A DNA stretch of 64,000 nucleotides from Pelagimonas sp050633425 (lineage in GTDB: Bacteria; Pseudomonadota; Alphaproteobacteria; Rhodobacterales; Rhodobacteraceae): NCBI RefSeq assembly GCF_050633425.1, contig NZ_JBOEGM010000039.1, positions 1 to 64,000 on the forward strand, read 5' to 3'. The notes beneath the pieces are model-generated. The model ran no database searches. It had not been told where the DNA came from and saw nothing but the letters and a program-made list of their open reading frames with translations. Below, piece after piece: positions 34,402-43,174 of this stretch (the stretch's first letter is position 1; each line of letters begins with the position of its first letter). The translations under genes and the position numbers were made by a program.

Positions 34402-34475
34402 TGGAGGCGAGTACCGGAATCGAACCGGTGTACACGGATTTGCAATCCGCTGCGTAACCACTCCGCCAACTCGCC
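34402..34475 (-). tRNA. tRNA-Cys (GCA), element attachment site
   Basis: 74 nt including an encoded CCA. Acceptor arms GGCGAGT and ACTCGCC pair fully, the T arm is ACCGG-TTCGATT-CCGGT, and the anticodon loop TTGCAAA gives GCA. The 3' end faces the integrase, so the element is joined to the 3' half of this gene, the standard target of such integrases; the gene stays intact. The matching repeat at the far end of the element is not in this window. A TGTAAACGC direct repeat (34335-34343 and 34347-34355) between int and the tRNA could be an integrase arm site. Confidence 0.95.
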
Positions 34476-34659
34476 AGAGTGGGGGCCTGACTAAGTTCTT
34501 GGCGTTGTCGCGTCAAGCGAATATCTTAGGAAAATCGCGATATACCTAAAAAATGGTCACGCTGACGCATTGTGCGATATTGCACAGCCTCAGTCATTGC
34601 CGATGCTGCTGAGATGTGGCAATACATATGATAAGCATCTGAACGAAAGAGTTTAGTTC

Positions 34660-35313
34660 ATGACAGATTTTGCCACCCGCCGCCGCATGATGGTTGATAC
34701 TCAGGTCCGCCCTTCGGACGTGACTGAATTTCCCATCATCGAATCTATGCTCACCGTGCCGCGTGAAGCGTTTGTTCCGCCTGAACAGGTTGAAGCCGCC
34801 TATGCTGGCGATCATGTTGATCTTTGGCCGGGCCGCCAGCTTTTGGATGCGCGGCTTTTTGCCAAAATGCTCGAAGTTTTGGACCTCGGGAATGACGATC
34901 TCGTGCTCGATATCGGGGCAGGGATGGGATACTCGTCCGCGGTTATTGCGCGCATCGCCGAAGCGGTGGTCGCGGTCGAGGATGACGAGACCCAAGTCTC
35001 TGAAGCGCAATCGCTTTTGACTGAAAACCACTCAGATAATGTTATCTTGCATACCGGTGCTCTTGCGGCCGGTGCCCCTGAACATGGGCCTTATGATGTG
35101 ATCATTGTCGAGGGCGGAATCGAAACGCTTCCAGTGGCGATTTCGGACCAACTCAAAGAAGGTGGACGGATCGTATGCATTTTTGTTGAGAATGCGCTTG
35201 GAACCGTTAAGCTTGGCCATAAACGCGATGGTCAAATCGTTTGGCGCCACGCCTTCAACGGATTGGCCAACATACTGCAAGACTTTAAAAAAGAAACGGA
35301 ATTCGCGCTCTAG
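34660..35313 (+). CDS. Protein-L-isoaspartate O-methyltransferase family protein
   Basis: 217 aa, first chromosomal gene beyond the element. RRRMMVDTQVRPSDVTEFPI at the start and the SAM-binding motif VLDIGAGMGYSSAVIARIA (about 85-103), with GPYDVIIVEGGIETLP, identify the PCMT fold. Many alphaproteobacteria have this shorter branch just before a tolC-type gene, and its real substrate is not established. The downstream outer-membrane channel gene starts 23 bp after the stop, so the two are probably one operon. Confidence 0.85.
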   Translation: MTDFATRRRMMVDTQVRPSDVTEFPIIESMLTVPREAFVPPEQVEAAYAGDHVDLWPGRQLLDARLFAKMLEVLDLGNDDLVLDIGAGMGYSSAVIARIAEAVVAVEDDETQVSEAQSLLTENHSDNVILHTGALAAGAPEHGPYDVIIVEGGIETLPVAISDQLKEGGRIVCIFVENALGTVKLGHKRDGQIVWRHAFNGLANILQDFKKETEFAL

Positions 35314-35336
35314 AGCAGGAGCGAAAGCGGGGCAGA

Positions 35337-36764
35337 ATGACTTTTGGGTTTCGACGGTTCTTTGTGAACAGTGCTGCGGTAGTAGCGCTTTCGGTTTCGT
35401 CTGCCGCACCTGTTTGGGCGGAAAGCCTGGCGGATGCGCTGGTTGGGGCTTACAAACATAGCGGATTGATAGAACAAAACCGTGCCGTTCTGCGTGCTGC
35501 GGACGAAGATGTGGCGCAGGCCATTTCGGCGTTGCGCCCGGTTTTGTCTTGGGCTGGTAACATCCAACGGGAGTTCGCGAACCGCCGCTCCTTTGTCGGT
35601 TCGGCAAATGCATTTGTCACCTCAGGTGGTGCGACAAACACCACAAGCATGAGCGTGGTTGCTGAAATCACCCTGTACGCGGGGGGCGCAAATCGCCTCA
35701 AAATCGCCGCGGCCAAAGAAGCCGTGCTTGCGACAAGATCCAGCCTTGTTTCCGTTGAACAGCAAGTTTTGCTGCGTGCTGTAAATGCCTTTATGGAAGT
35801 TGAGCGCGCCGTTGAGATCGTGGATTTGCGCCGGAATGGTGTACGTGTTCTGAAGCAAGAAGTTCGTGCTGCCAAAGATCGGTTCGAAGTTGGTGAAGTC
35901 ACCAGAACGGATGTGGCCTTGGCGGAAGCCCGGCTCGCACAAGAAGCTTCGGCATTGGCGGCAGCAAGCGGGCAACTTGTTCTGGCGCAAGAAGAATATC
36001 GCGCTGCAGTTGGACGCAGGCCGGGGAATTTGATTCGCCCCAAACATGATCCTAAACTGCCATCCACGGTTGAGAGCGCCAAGGCCAGTGCCGTGCGCAG
36101 CCACCCGGACATGATCGCAATCCAGCATCAGGTTGCCGCGAATGAAGTTGCGATTAAAATTGCAGAAGCGTCAATGAAACCGACCGTCTCCCTTCAGGGG
36201 CGCTATGGTGTTACCGAAGATTTTGACGACTCGTCCTTTACCCATGGTGGGTCGATTTCGCTCAACGCGGGTGGTGCGATTTATCAGGGCGGAAAACTCC
36301 GCTCGGTTGTTCGTCAGGCCCGAGCGAACCGGGATGCGTCACGTGGCAACCTTCATGTGGTGCGCCATGCTATTGCCCAAGGCGTTGGGAATGCGTTTGT
36401 GCAACGCTCCGTCGCACAGGCCAGCCGCCGATCCTTCGAATCCCAAGTCCGAGCGGCGAGAGTTGCCTTTAATGGGGTGCGTGAAGAGGCCACATTGGGC
36501 GCGCGTACCACGCTGGACGTTCTTGACGCCGAGCAGGAGCTCATTAATGCGCGTGCGAACCTGATTTCCGCGCAGGTCGATGAAACGATTGCCGCTTACA
36601 CAATCCTTGCGTCTATGGGGCTGTTGACGTCGGATTCGCTGCATCTCAACGTTCCGAAATATGACCCGGCTGAGTATTACAAACTGGTCAAAGATGCGCC
36701 GTCGGCGATCAGCAAACAGGGCCGCGAATTGGACCGTGTCCTGCGTGCGATTGGAAAAGAGTAA
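35337..36764 (+). CDS. TolC-family outer-membrane channel protein
   Basis: 475 aa with a signal peptide ending APVWAES. Two repeated OEP-type halves are seen: ALRPVLSWAGNIQREF ... LKQEVRAAKDRFEVGEVTRTDVALAEARLAQ and AEASMKPTVSLQGRYG ... FNGVREEATLGARTTLDVLDAEQELINARANL. The VGEVTRTDVALAEARL and LGARTTLDVLDAEQEL motifs are diagnostic of TolC of type I secretion and multidrug efflux. It forms the outer-membrane exit duct. The partner pump is not in the window. Confidence 0.92.
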   Translation: MTFGFRRFFVNSAAVVALSVSSAAPVWAESLADALVGAYKHSGLIEQNRAVLRAADEDVAQAISALRPVLSWAGNIQREFANRRSFVGSANAFVTSGGATNTTSMSVVAEITLYAGGANRLKIAAAKEAVLATRSSLVSVEQQVLLRAVNAFMEVERAVEIVDLRRNGVRVLKQEVRAAKDRFEVGEVTRTDVALAEARLAQEASALAAASGQLVLAQEEYRAAVGRRPGNLIRPKHDPKLPSTVESAKASAVRSHPDMIAIQHQVAANEVAIKIAEASMKPTVSLQGRYGVTEDFDDSSFTHGGSISLNAGGAIYQGGKLRSVVRQARANRDASRGNLHVVRHAIAQGVGNAFVQRSVAQASRRSFESQVRAARVAFNGVREEATLGARTTLDVLDAEQELINARANLISAQVDETIAAYTILASMGLLTSDSLHLNVPKYDPAEYYKLVKDAPSAISKQGRELDRVLRAIGKE

Positions 36765-36836
36765 CTTTTTCAGCATCTGTTGTCTGAATCGGGCAGGGCG
36801 GGTACACTCTGGCCTGAGGCAAGAGTGGTACAAAGA

Positions 36837-38138
36837 ATGACCGACCCTGTTACGAATGTAGAAATTGAGGATGTTCTATCCTCTATTCGTCGATTGGTTT
36901 CTGACGATGCGCGTGGTGCAAAACCCCCAGCGCCCCGTGTAGAACAGCCTGATAGGTTGGTTCTAACACCGGCCTTGCGGGTCACCGGCGAAGGACCTTC
37001 GACCGTTGAGGCCCCCGCGCCAGACGTCGGGGCGCGTGACGTGGCACCTGTTCCTGATCCGGTCGAATCGCAGGAAAAGGATGATGCCCCGATTCTGCTG
37101 ACAGAGTTCGCGCCTTTGATTGATGAGGCCACACCAGTCAGTGACGATGTGGAAACTGCAGACGAATTGACTGAAATTGACGATAGCATTGTGTCTTTTC
37201 AGAACAGCGAAGAGGATCTCACAGAGGCGACATCGGATACAGCGGTTGATACTCGCGCCGATGCGTCTGTTGCTGTTGAAGAGGACACCTTGGAGCAGCG
37301 CGTTGTTGACCTGGCGCTTGTTGCAACGGATCAGGAGGCAGGCGTTTCCGAGATCGAAGAGACTGCTGAGGCGACCGGCGGTGACCATGCGGTTGAGGCA
37401 TCTCTTGAGGATGTTCAACCTGATGAGAATGTCGACGATTTGACCTCGCAGTTGCTTAGCAGATTGGTTGAAGATGAGGTCGAACAAGCCCTGTCAGACC
37501 TTGATCTGGACGCTGAGCCAGAAGCTGCCGCCGCAGAGAACGCCACGCCAGATAACGCCACGCCAGAGAATGTTCCCTCTGAGAACGAAAGTTCAGAGAG
37601 CATCAATGCGGTTGTCCTTGACGAAAGCGACGCGGGCTCGACCACTGGTGATCTTCAGGATGTGTTGGCAGACATGGCGGAGCAAGATGCGCCGGTGACT
37701 GATCCGGCAACGCAGACACTCGACACAGAGGTCGGAGAAAGTCTGGAAAGCAAGATCGCAGCGCTTGAGGAATTGGTTGGGCGCAGCCACGCGGAAGACT
37801 GGGAGCCTGAGCAGTCCATGCCCGAGGCTCCGGTGTTCAAACGCTCGTCTGATGTTTTGGATTGGCAAGACCACTTGCCAGAAGAGCACGCCGCCGGAGA
37901 TGTAGCCGATGCGGTGGATGGTGATCAACCTGAGCGGGAGCCAGACGAAACAAGTCCTGATGAAGGCGCGACTGCGGCCGGCACGGTCACATCAGACGAA
38001 GCGATGTTGCGGCGCATGGTGTCTGACATTGTTCGTCAAGAGCTTCAGGGCGCCTTGGGAGAGCGGATTACACGCAATGTTCGCAAGCTGGTTAGGCGCG
38101 AAATCCACCGGGTTTTGATGAGCCAGGATTTCGATTGA
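36837..38138 (+). CDS. PopZ-like acidic protein (DUF2497 type)
   Basis: 433 aa from ATG 36837. The first 25 residues (EIEDVLSSIRRLVSDDAR) resemble the N-terminal helix of PopZ. The last 45 (MLRRMVSDIVRQELQGALGERITRNVRKLVRREIHRVL) form a helical oligomerisation-type end. Between them lie about 350 very acidic, low-complexity residues, with an NATPDNATPEN repeat near residue 240. PopZ-like proteins form a polar matrix that holds chromosome and cell-cycle factors; this homologue is longer than Caulobacter PopZ and largely disordered. A strong bidirectional terminator follows. Confidence 0.6.
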   Translation: MTDPVTNVEIEDVLSSIRRLVSDDARGAKPPAPRVEQPDRLVLTPALRVTGEGPSTVEAPAPDVGARDVAPVPDPVESQEKDDAPILLTEFAPLIDEATPVSDDVETADELTEIDDSIVSFQNSEEDLTEATSDTAVDTRADASVAVEEDTLEQRVVDLALVATDQEAGVSEIEETAEATGGDHAVEASLEDVQPDENVDDLTSQLLSRLVEDEVEQALSDLDLDAEPEAAAAENATPDNATPENVPSENESSESINAVVLDESDAGSTTGDLQDVLADMAEQDAPVTDPATQTLDTEVGESLESKIAALEELVGRSHAEDWEPEQSMPEAPVFKRSSDVLDWQDHLPEEHAAGDVADAVDGDQPEREPDETSPDEGATAAGTVTSDEAMLRRMVSDIVRQELQGALGERITRNVRKLVRREIHRVLMSQDFD

Positions 38139-38217
38139 CGAGACAGGCATAGGGCCTGTTCGACGCGTCGGCTTAATATCGGCTGTTTCTAATCAACAAT
38201 TAGAATGACCATAAAAC

Positions 38218-38254
38218 AACAAAAAACGCGCCCCGTCGGAGCGCGTTTTTTGTT
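38218..38254. terminator. Bidirectional intrinsic terminator
   Basis: AACAAAAAACGCGC (38218-38231) pairs exactly with GCGCGTTTTTTGTT (38241-38254) around a 9-base loop. A-run on one side and T-run on the other allow it to end both the popZ-like transcript (plus) and the DUF6280 transcript (minus). Confidence 0.9.
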
Positions 38255-38270
38255 TAGACTAGAAGCGCGT

Positions 38271-38591
38271 TTATGCGGCTTCAGCCTGCTGCGCCGCATT
38301 GCGACGTTCGCTCTCTTCGCGCGACAGCGCAACCGAGGTGCGGACACCTTTGGACACAAAATCCATCAAACCAGAAACAACACGTTCGTTCGGATCAATC
38401 CCAGCACAAGACAACACTTCGCGACCATCGCGCGAGCGTGCCCAACGGGCGATTTGTTCCGGACCATTGCCGTATTTCTTGTCGTCAGCGATTGCGTCGT
38501 CTAGGGCAGCAAGCACCACAGCTGCGAACAGCTTGCGAGCACGGTTTCCCTGCTCTGCATTAAACGCGGTGCCGTCAACGAAATCTCTCAT
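38271..38591 (-). CDS. DUF6280 family protein
   Basis: 106 aa, soluble. MRDFVDGTAFNAEQGNRARKLFAAVVLAALDDAIADDKKYGNGPEQIARWARSRDGREVL is highly conserved among Rhodobacteraceae, as far as I recall the family, but has no known role. It is mainly helical with a charged C-terminal tail (SREESERRNAAQQAEAA). Single-gene unit, convergent with the popZ-like gene and sharing its terminator. Function unknown. Confidence 0.8.
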   Translation of the reverse strand: MRDFVDGTAFNAEQGNRARKLFAAVVLAALDDAIADDKKYGNGPEQIARWARSRDGREVLSCAGIDPNERVVSGLMDFVSKGVRTSVALSREESERRNAAQQAEAA

Positions 38592-38807
38592 ATCTCGACC
38601 TATAATTATTGCTCTTGTCTTTTTCGGCGTGAGGGCGGTTATGACCTATTCAAACCGATTCGGATACCCCGCATGTGCATAGCACCCATTCCGTTAACGC
38701 ATAGCTTAGATTGGGCGACTACGATATATCGTAGCCTTGCTTTGGGGCGACCTGCCAGATATAGGAAGCGGCAACTTTCCTTCAACCTTTTGTCAAGGTT
38801 TTGTTAC

Positions 38808-39371
38808 ATGCCAAAGATCAACGGAAACGAGATCCGTCCCGGAAATGTGCTTGAGCACAATGATGCCCTGTGGGCTGCCGTTAAGGTCGACCACGTCAAG
38901 CCAGGCAAGGGCGGTGCCTTTGCACAAGTCGAACTTCGCAACCTGCGCAATGGCTCCAAATTGAACGAACGCTTTCGCAGCGCCGACAAGGTCGAGAAAG
39001 TGCGCCTTGAGCAAAAGGACATGCAGTTCCTCTACGAGGATGATGGTCAGCTGATTTTCATGGACACTGAAACCTATGATCAGGTCCAAATCGCAGCCGC
39101 TATTCTGGGCGAACGTCGCCCGTTTCTTCAGGATGGCATGACCATCGTTGTTGAGTTCCACGAAGAAGAAGCGCTGAGCGCAACCGTGCCGCAAAAAGTC
39201 ACCTGCGTGATCCAAGAGACCGAGCCAGTTGTCAAAGGACAAACGGCGGCCAATAGCTTCAAGCCGGCCGTGCTCGACAATGGCGTGCGCATCTCTGTGC
39301 CTCCCTTCGTGGGGCAGGGCGAAGCGATTGTCGTGAATACTGAAACCATGTCGTATTCTGAGCGCGCCTAA
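38808..39371 (+). CDS. efp: Translation elongation factor P
   Basis: 187 aa from ATG 38808; the frame is open further upstream but the protein family starts MPKINGNEIRPGNVLEHND. Three beta-barrel domains are complete. The tip loop VKPGKGGAFAQ carries the Lys that EF-P modification enzymes act on, and the C-terminal block is DNGVRISVPPFVGQGEAIVVNTETMSYSERA. EF-P relieves ribosome stalling at proline runs. The 216-bp upstream gap holds its promoter. Confidence 0.96.
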   Translation: MPKINGNEIRPGNVLEHNDALWAAVKVDHVKPGKGGAFAQVELRNLRNGSKLNERFRSADKVEKVRLEQKDMQFLYEDDGQLIFMDTETYDQVQIAAAILGERRPFLQDGMTIVVEFHEEEALSATVPQKVTCVIQETEPVVKGQTAANSFKPAVLDNGVRISVPPFVGQGEAIVVNTETMSYSERA

Positions 39372-39425
39372 CCACGGGGTCGCGCGCACATCCCCGAATT
39401 GCTGGGGGTTTGATTGTCAAAAACG

Positions 39426-39460
39426 AAAGGCCTCCGGCGCAAGCCAAGGAGGCCTTTTTT
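39426..39460 (+). terminator. Intrinsic terminator of efp overlapping a ribosome site
   Basis: AAAGGCCTCC (39426-39435) pairs with GGAGGCCTTT (39448-39457), followed by a T-run to 39460. The 3' arm contains AAGGAGG (39446-39452), a perfect Shine-Dalgarno sequence at the right distance from the ATG of the next gene (39462). Confidence 0.85.
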
Positions 39461-39461
39461 G

Positions 39462-39920
39462 ATGCTTGTTGTTAATCCACCCTTGCAGGACGTGCTGCCG
39501 TTGTTCCGGGCGCTGCACAATTTCCACGTGTGCTTGTCTCCGCATATATATCACTCAGACGGCCCTGACGCGGAGTACCTGGCGCATTTGCAAACGCAGT
39601 GCGATCACGGCGCAACGATTTATGCGCAGGATGCTGGTTGGGGCTTGGTTGCCTATTTATTGGCGATCCCAGAAGATGCTGCGGGGGATGGTCTGCGTCG
39701 GGGCGGCAAGAGAATTAAAATTGATCACCTGTACATTGCCCCAACGCATCGCGGACGTGGGCTTGGCCATCACCTCGTGGCTGCGATGGAACGTGACATG
39801 TGCCAGCAAGGGATTAGGCGTTGGGTTGTGGCACAGGATGCGACCAACACACCCGCCACCGACTTTTATGTTCGGGTCGGAGCAGAGCCGAGCGCATTGT
39901 TCTTGGCCAAATATCTTTAG
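39462..39920 (+). CDS. GNAT-family N-acetyltransferase
   Basis: 152 aa from ATG 39462, nine bases after AAGGAGG. The acetyl-CoA motif is IKIDHLYIAPTHRGRGLGHHLVAAMERD (about 85-112), followed by VAQDATNTPATDFYVRVGAEPSALFLAKYL, the typical GNAT C-terminus. The substrate is unknown. The start lies directly after the efp terminator, whose stem holds the ribosome site, so read-through and hairpin opening should decide expression. Confidence 0.85.
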   Translation: MLVVNPPLQDVLPLFRALHNFHVCLSPHIYHSDGPDAEYLAHLQTQCDHGATIYAQDAGWGLVAYLLAIPEDAAGDGLRRGGKRIKIDHLYIAPTHRGRGLGHHLVAAMERDMCQQGIRRWVVAQDATNTPATDFYVRVGAEPSALFLAKYL

Positions 39921-39930
39921 GTAACGTGGC

Positions 39931-40668
39931 CTAGTTTCTGTAGTTCAGCGTGGCTGCGCCTGCGGTCATCTGGCCTTGGGCGCGGTCGAAGCGCAAATAG
40001 GCGATGGCCCGGTTGCCCGATTGTGTAAACAATGTTCCGGCGGGTTTTTCGCCTGCGAAGACGGCTGTTCCCACTGGGGCTTTGCCCGAGAGATCAACAA
40101 CCGCCAGTCCCTTGCGGAGCTCAGTTTTATGTTTCATCCGCGCGGTGACTTCTTGGCCAACATAGCAGCCCTTTTTGAAATCGACGCCGTTTAGCTTTTC
40201 GAAATTGGCCTCAAGGATGAAGGTGTCAGAGTTAAGTTCGACTCCGCTTGTGGGGACACAGGCGGCGACACGAAGCTCAGTCCAATCGACCTCTTGACCG
40301 GGGCGACCATCATAGGCGCGCCAGCCCAAAGAGGCATCGCGCGGATCGGCGAAGGCCCCATTCGGAGTGTTGCCAAGCCCGCAGGTCACGGTGATGTTGG
40401 TGTCTTCGATCACCACATCCGAGCGCAGCTTATACATGGTCAGGGCTTGCACCAATCCGGGTGCTAAATCCGCATGCAGGTCGAGCAAGATGTCATCGCC
40501 ATCCGGTACCAAAAAGAAATCGGCCCGGTATTTGCCCTGCGGTGTCAAAAGCGCAGCGTAGACGATGCCGTGGCTCAGCTTTTCGACATCATTGGTGACC
40601 AACCCTTGCAAGAACTGGCGCACATCAGTGCCACTTAGGCGCAATACTTTGCGTGTCTCATCTGTCAT
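39931..40668 (-). CDS. ygfZ: YgfZ/GcvT-domain folate-binding protein
   Basis: 245 aa from ATG 40668 (AAGGAAAC upstream). VLRLSGTDVRQFLQGLVTNDV opens the GcvT-like fold, and KGCYVGQEVTARMKHKTELRKGLAVV carries the YgfZ signature with the conserved Cys. YgfZ uses tetrahydrofolate to help maintain iron-sulfur enzymes such as MiaB. Divergent from the glycosyltransferase across 61 bp, which must hold both promoters. Confidence 0.9.
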   Translation of the reverse strand: MTDETRKVLRLSGTDVRQFLQGLVTNDVEKLSHGIVYAALLTPQGKYRADFFLVPDGDDILLDLHADLAPGLVQALTMYKLRSDVVIEDTNITVTCGLGNTPNGAFADPRDASLGWRAYDGRPGQEVDWTELRVAACVPTSGVELNSDTFILEANFEKLNGVDFKKGCYVGQEVTARMKHKTELRKGLAVVDLSGKAPVGTAVFAGEKPAGTLFTQSGNRAIAYLRFDRAQGQMTAGAATLNYRN

Positions 40669-40729
40669 GACCGTTTCCTTCTGTCCGCACTTGCCATATA
40701 GGCCGGGAAAACCACGGCGAACAGACCCT

Positions 40730-41407
40730 ATGCGCGCACCGATTTCAGTTATCATCCCAACTTTGAACGCAGCAGAGCCATTGCCGCGCTGTTTGGCAGC
40801 ATTGGGTGAGGGGCTTCAGGCGGGGTTGATCCGTGAGTTGGTGATCTCTGATGGTGGGTCCAATGATGCGACACTCAAGATTGCCGAAGCTGCCGGGGCG
40901 CAGGTTGTGCGCGGGCCTGCGTCACGCGGGGGGCAGTTGCGGCGCGGTGCTGAGGCCGCACAGGGGGAGTGGTTGTTGTTCTTACACGCCGACACTGTGC
41001 TTGAGGAGGGGTGGAGCGCCGCGTTTTCAAAGGCGTTGGGGAAGCCCGGCGGGTATTACTGTCAGCTGAAGTTTGATGTGCGAGGGGGGGCTCCTTGGGG
41101 CGTCGCCGCTTGGGCCAATATGCGCTCGCGCCGATTTGGTTTGCCTTATGGCGATCAAGGATTGTTGATCGCTCGCCCCACCTATGAGGCCGTTGGGGGC
41201 TATGAGGATATACCTCTGATGGAAGATGTCGCCATGGCCCGCGCCTTGCGGGGGCAGCTCGTGTGTCTGCCCGTCCACGCGGTTACCTCGGCCCAGAAGT
41301 ACGAAAAACAGGGCTGGATCACGCGCGGTGGTCGCAATCTGTGGACGCTGGCGCGCTATCTGATGGGTGCGGACCCAGAGACATTGGCCCAGGACTACCG
41401 GCGTTAA
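40730..41407 (+). CDS. Glycosyltransferase family 2 (TIGR04283 type)
   Basis: 225 aa from ATG 40730. GT2 marks: ISVIIPTLNAAEPLPRCLAAL, ELVISDGGSNDATLKIAEAAGAQVV, the DxD-like HADTVLEEGW, and GLPYGDQGLLIARPTYEAVGGYEDIPLMEDVAM. This branch is often called arsenosugar biosynthesis glycosyltransferase (TIGR04283), but the substrate is unproven. Cytosolic, no membrane anchor. It converges on the ABC exporter gene, with 12 bp between them. Confidence 0.82.
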   Translation: MRAPISVIIPTLNAAEPLPRCLAALGEGLQAGLIRELVISDGGSNDATLKIAEAAGAQVVRGPASRGGQLRRGAEAAQGEWLLFLHADTVLEEGWSAAFSKALGKPGGYYCQLKFDVRGGAPWGVAAWANMRSRRFGLPYGDQGLLIARPTYEAVGGYEDIPLMEDVAMARALRGQLVCLPVHAVTSAQKYEKQGWITRGGRNLWTLARYLMGADPETLAQDYRR

Positions 41408-41419
41408 GTCGTCCCGGTG

Positions 41420-43174
41420 TTAGCTGGATTTGTTGTCAAATTGCAGGCGACACAGATCCGAATAGGCCGCACCCTTGGCGATCAACACCTCATGTGTGCC
41501 TTCCTCAATCGCGCGGCCGTGGTCCATGACGACGATCTTGTCGGCGTTTCGCACAGTTGACAGCCGGTGGGCAATCACCAGCGTTGTCCGCCCTACGGCG
41601 AGCTTATCAAGAGCGGCTTGAACCTTGGCTTCGGATTGAACATCCAAGGCGCTGGTCGCTTCATCCAACAGCAAAATCGGAGTGTCTCGGAGCAAGGCGC
41701 GGGCAATCGCGACGCGCTGACGCTGACCACCCGACAAATTTGAGCCACGCGGGCCAACTGGCGTATCAAGCCCATGTTCCAGACGCGGCAAAAAGTCGGT
41801 TATAAACGCGGCCTCAAGCGCATCTTGCAACTGCTCTTCGGACACATCCCGGTCGAGCACGATGTTCTCGCGCAGCGTTTCATCAAACAGCATGGCGTCC
41901 TGGCTGACCACGGAAATAAGACCACGCAAATCCTTGGCCGTCATCTCGGATGGGGCGACACCACCGATGCGCAGCGTGCCCGAGCTGGGATCGACAAGGC
42001 GCGTCAGCAGGTTGAAAACCGTGGACTTCCCGGCACCCGAGGCCCCGACAAGCGCTGTGGTTTTGCCGGGCTCTGCCTCAAAGCTTAACCCACGCAAGAT
42101 TTCCGCATCTCCGTAATTCAGGCGCAGGTCGTCCAGAACAATACCGGGCATGCCAGTCGGGGCTGGGACAGGGGCGGCGGGATCAGGAAGTTGCGAGGGG
42201 GTTTCAAGCAGCGCTTTGATCCGCTCAATCCCCGCCGCTGCCATTTGCCAAGCGCCACTCACGGCACCAAGGCGGCGCAGAGGTTCAAACATCATCCCAA
42301 TCGCGGTGAAGAATGTCATAAACTCGCCCACGGTCTTTTCCCCAGCGAGGATCTCGCTGCCAGCCATGTACAAAATGCCAAAAAACCCAAGGCCGGACAT
42401 CACGTCGATCAAGGTCGGCAACGAGGCCTGCCCCGCAGCGGCACGCACTTCGGTTTTGACCCGTTGAACCTGCAATTTGCGATAGCTTTTGTCTTGGTGA
42501 TTTTCCAGCTGGTTCAATTTGACCGGTAAAATCCCGTGAAAAATCTCATTCAATCGGGTTGATTGGTCCGCTGCAATCACGCGGACTTTGCGCGAATTGC
42601 TGCGCACGAAGCGCTGTAACAGCGTGGCTGGGCCGATCAACAATGGCACACCAACCAAAGCGGCCAATGTCCAAACCCAATCCGTCCAAAACGCCACCGC
42701 GAGCAGCGCGACAAAGGTCACCGCATCCCGACCTGCGCCGGTCACCAAGGTTTTCCAAACTTTCGCAATGGCTCCGACATCGCCATCGACCCGCTGGATC
42801 AAGTGGCCGGGGCCATGGGCGCTGTGAAAATCCACATCCAGCTTCATCAGATGGGTTAACATGTCTTGCCGAATGTCGGCCATAGACCGTTGCGATGCGT
42901 TGGTCAGAATGACTTTATGCGCCAAACTGACCAAACCACGCGCAACAAAAATGCCAAGAACTGCCAAGCCGACCCAGATCAGTGCCTCTTGTTTGGCCCC
43001 TAAAAAGACGTCGTCAAAAAGCGGTCTCATCATGACGCTAAAGCTCGCGGTTAACCCGCCTTCGAGCATCATAAACATCAACGCAACCGCGAGATACCAC
43101 ACGTAGCGGCTCAGATAACCACGCCAGAGCCACTTAAACAGTACCCAAGACGACGCCTCTGACCCGTCCGTCAT
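41420..43174 (-). CDS. ABC exporter, fused permease and ATPase (MsbA-like)
   Basis: 584 aa from ATG 43174. Six membrane helices fill the first 320 residues. The nucleotide-binding domain has Walker A GASGAGKST, Q-loop SVVSQDAMLF, signature NLSGGQRQRVA, Walker B ILLLDEATSALD and H-loop VIAHRLST. It resembles lipid A/multidrug exporters of the MsbA group. ATGA overlap with the upstream tyrosine phosphatase ties the two together; the substrate is not evident. Confidence 0.9.
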   Translation of the reverse strand: MTDGSEASSWVLFKWLWRGYLSRYVWYLAVALMFMMLEGGLTASFSVMMRPLFDDVFLGAKQEALIWVGLAVLGIFVARGLVSLAHKVILTNASQRSMADIRQDMLTHLMKLDVDFHSAHGPGHLIQRVDGDVGAIAKVWKTLVTGAGRDAVTFVALLAVAFWTDWVWTLAALVGVPLLIGPATLLQRFVRSNSRKVRVIAADQSTRLNEIFHGILPVKLNQLENHQDKSYRKLQVQRVKTEVRAAAGQASLPTLIDVMSGLGFFGILYMAGSEILAGEKTVGEFMTFFTAIGMMFEPLRRLGAVSGAWQMAAAGIERIKALLETPSQLPDPAAPVPAPTGMPGIVLDDLRLNYGDAEILRGLSFEAEPGKTTALVGASGAGKSTVFNLLTRLVDPSSGTLRIGGVAPSEMTAKDLRGLISVVSQDAMLFDETLRENIVLDRDVSEEQLQDALEAAFITDFLPRLEHGLDTPVGPRGSNLSGGQRQRVAIARALLRDTPILLLDEATSALDVQSEAKVQAALDKLAVGRTTLVIAHRLSTVRNADKIVVMDHGRAIEEGTHEVLIAKGAAYSDLCRLQFDNKSS

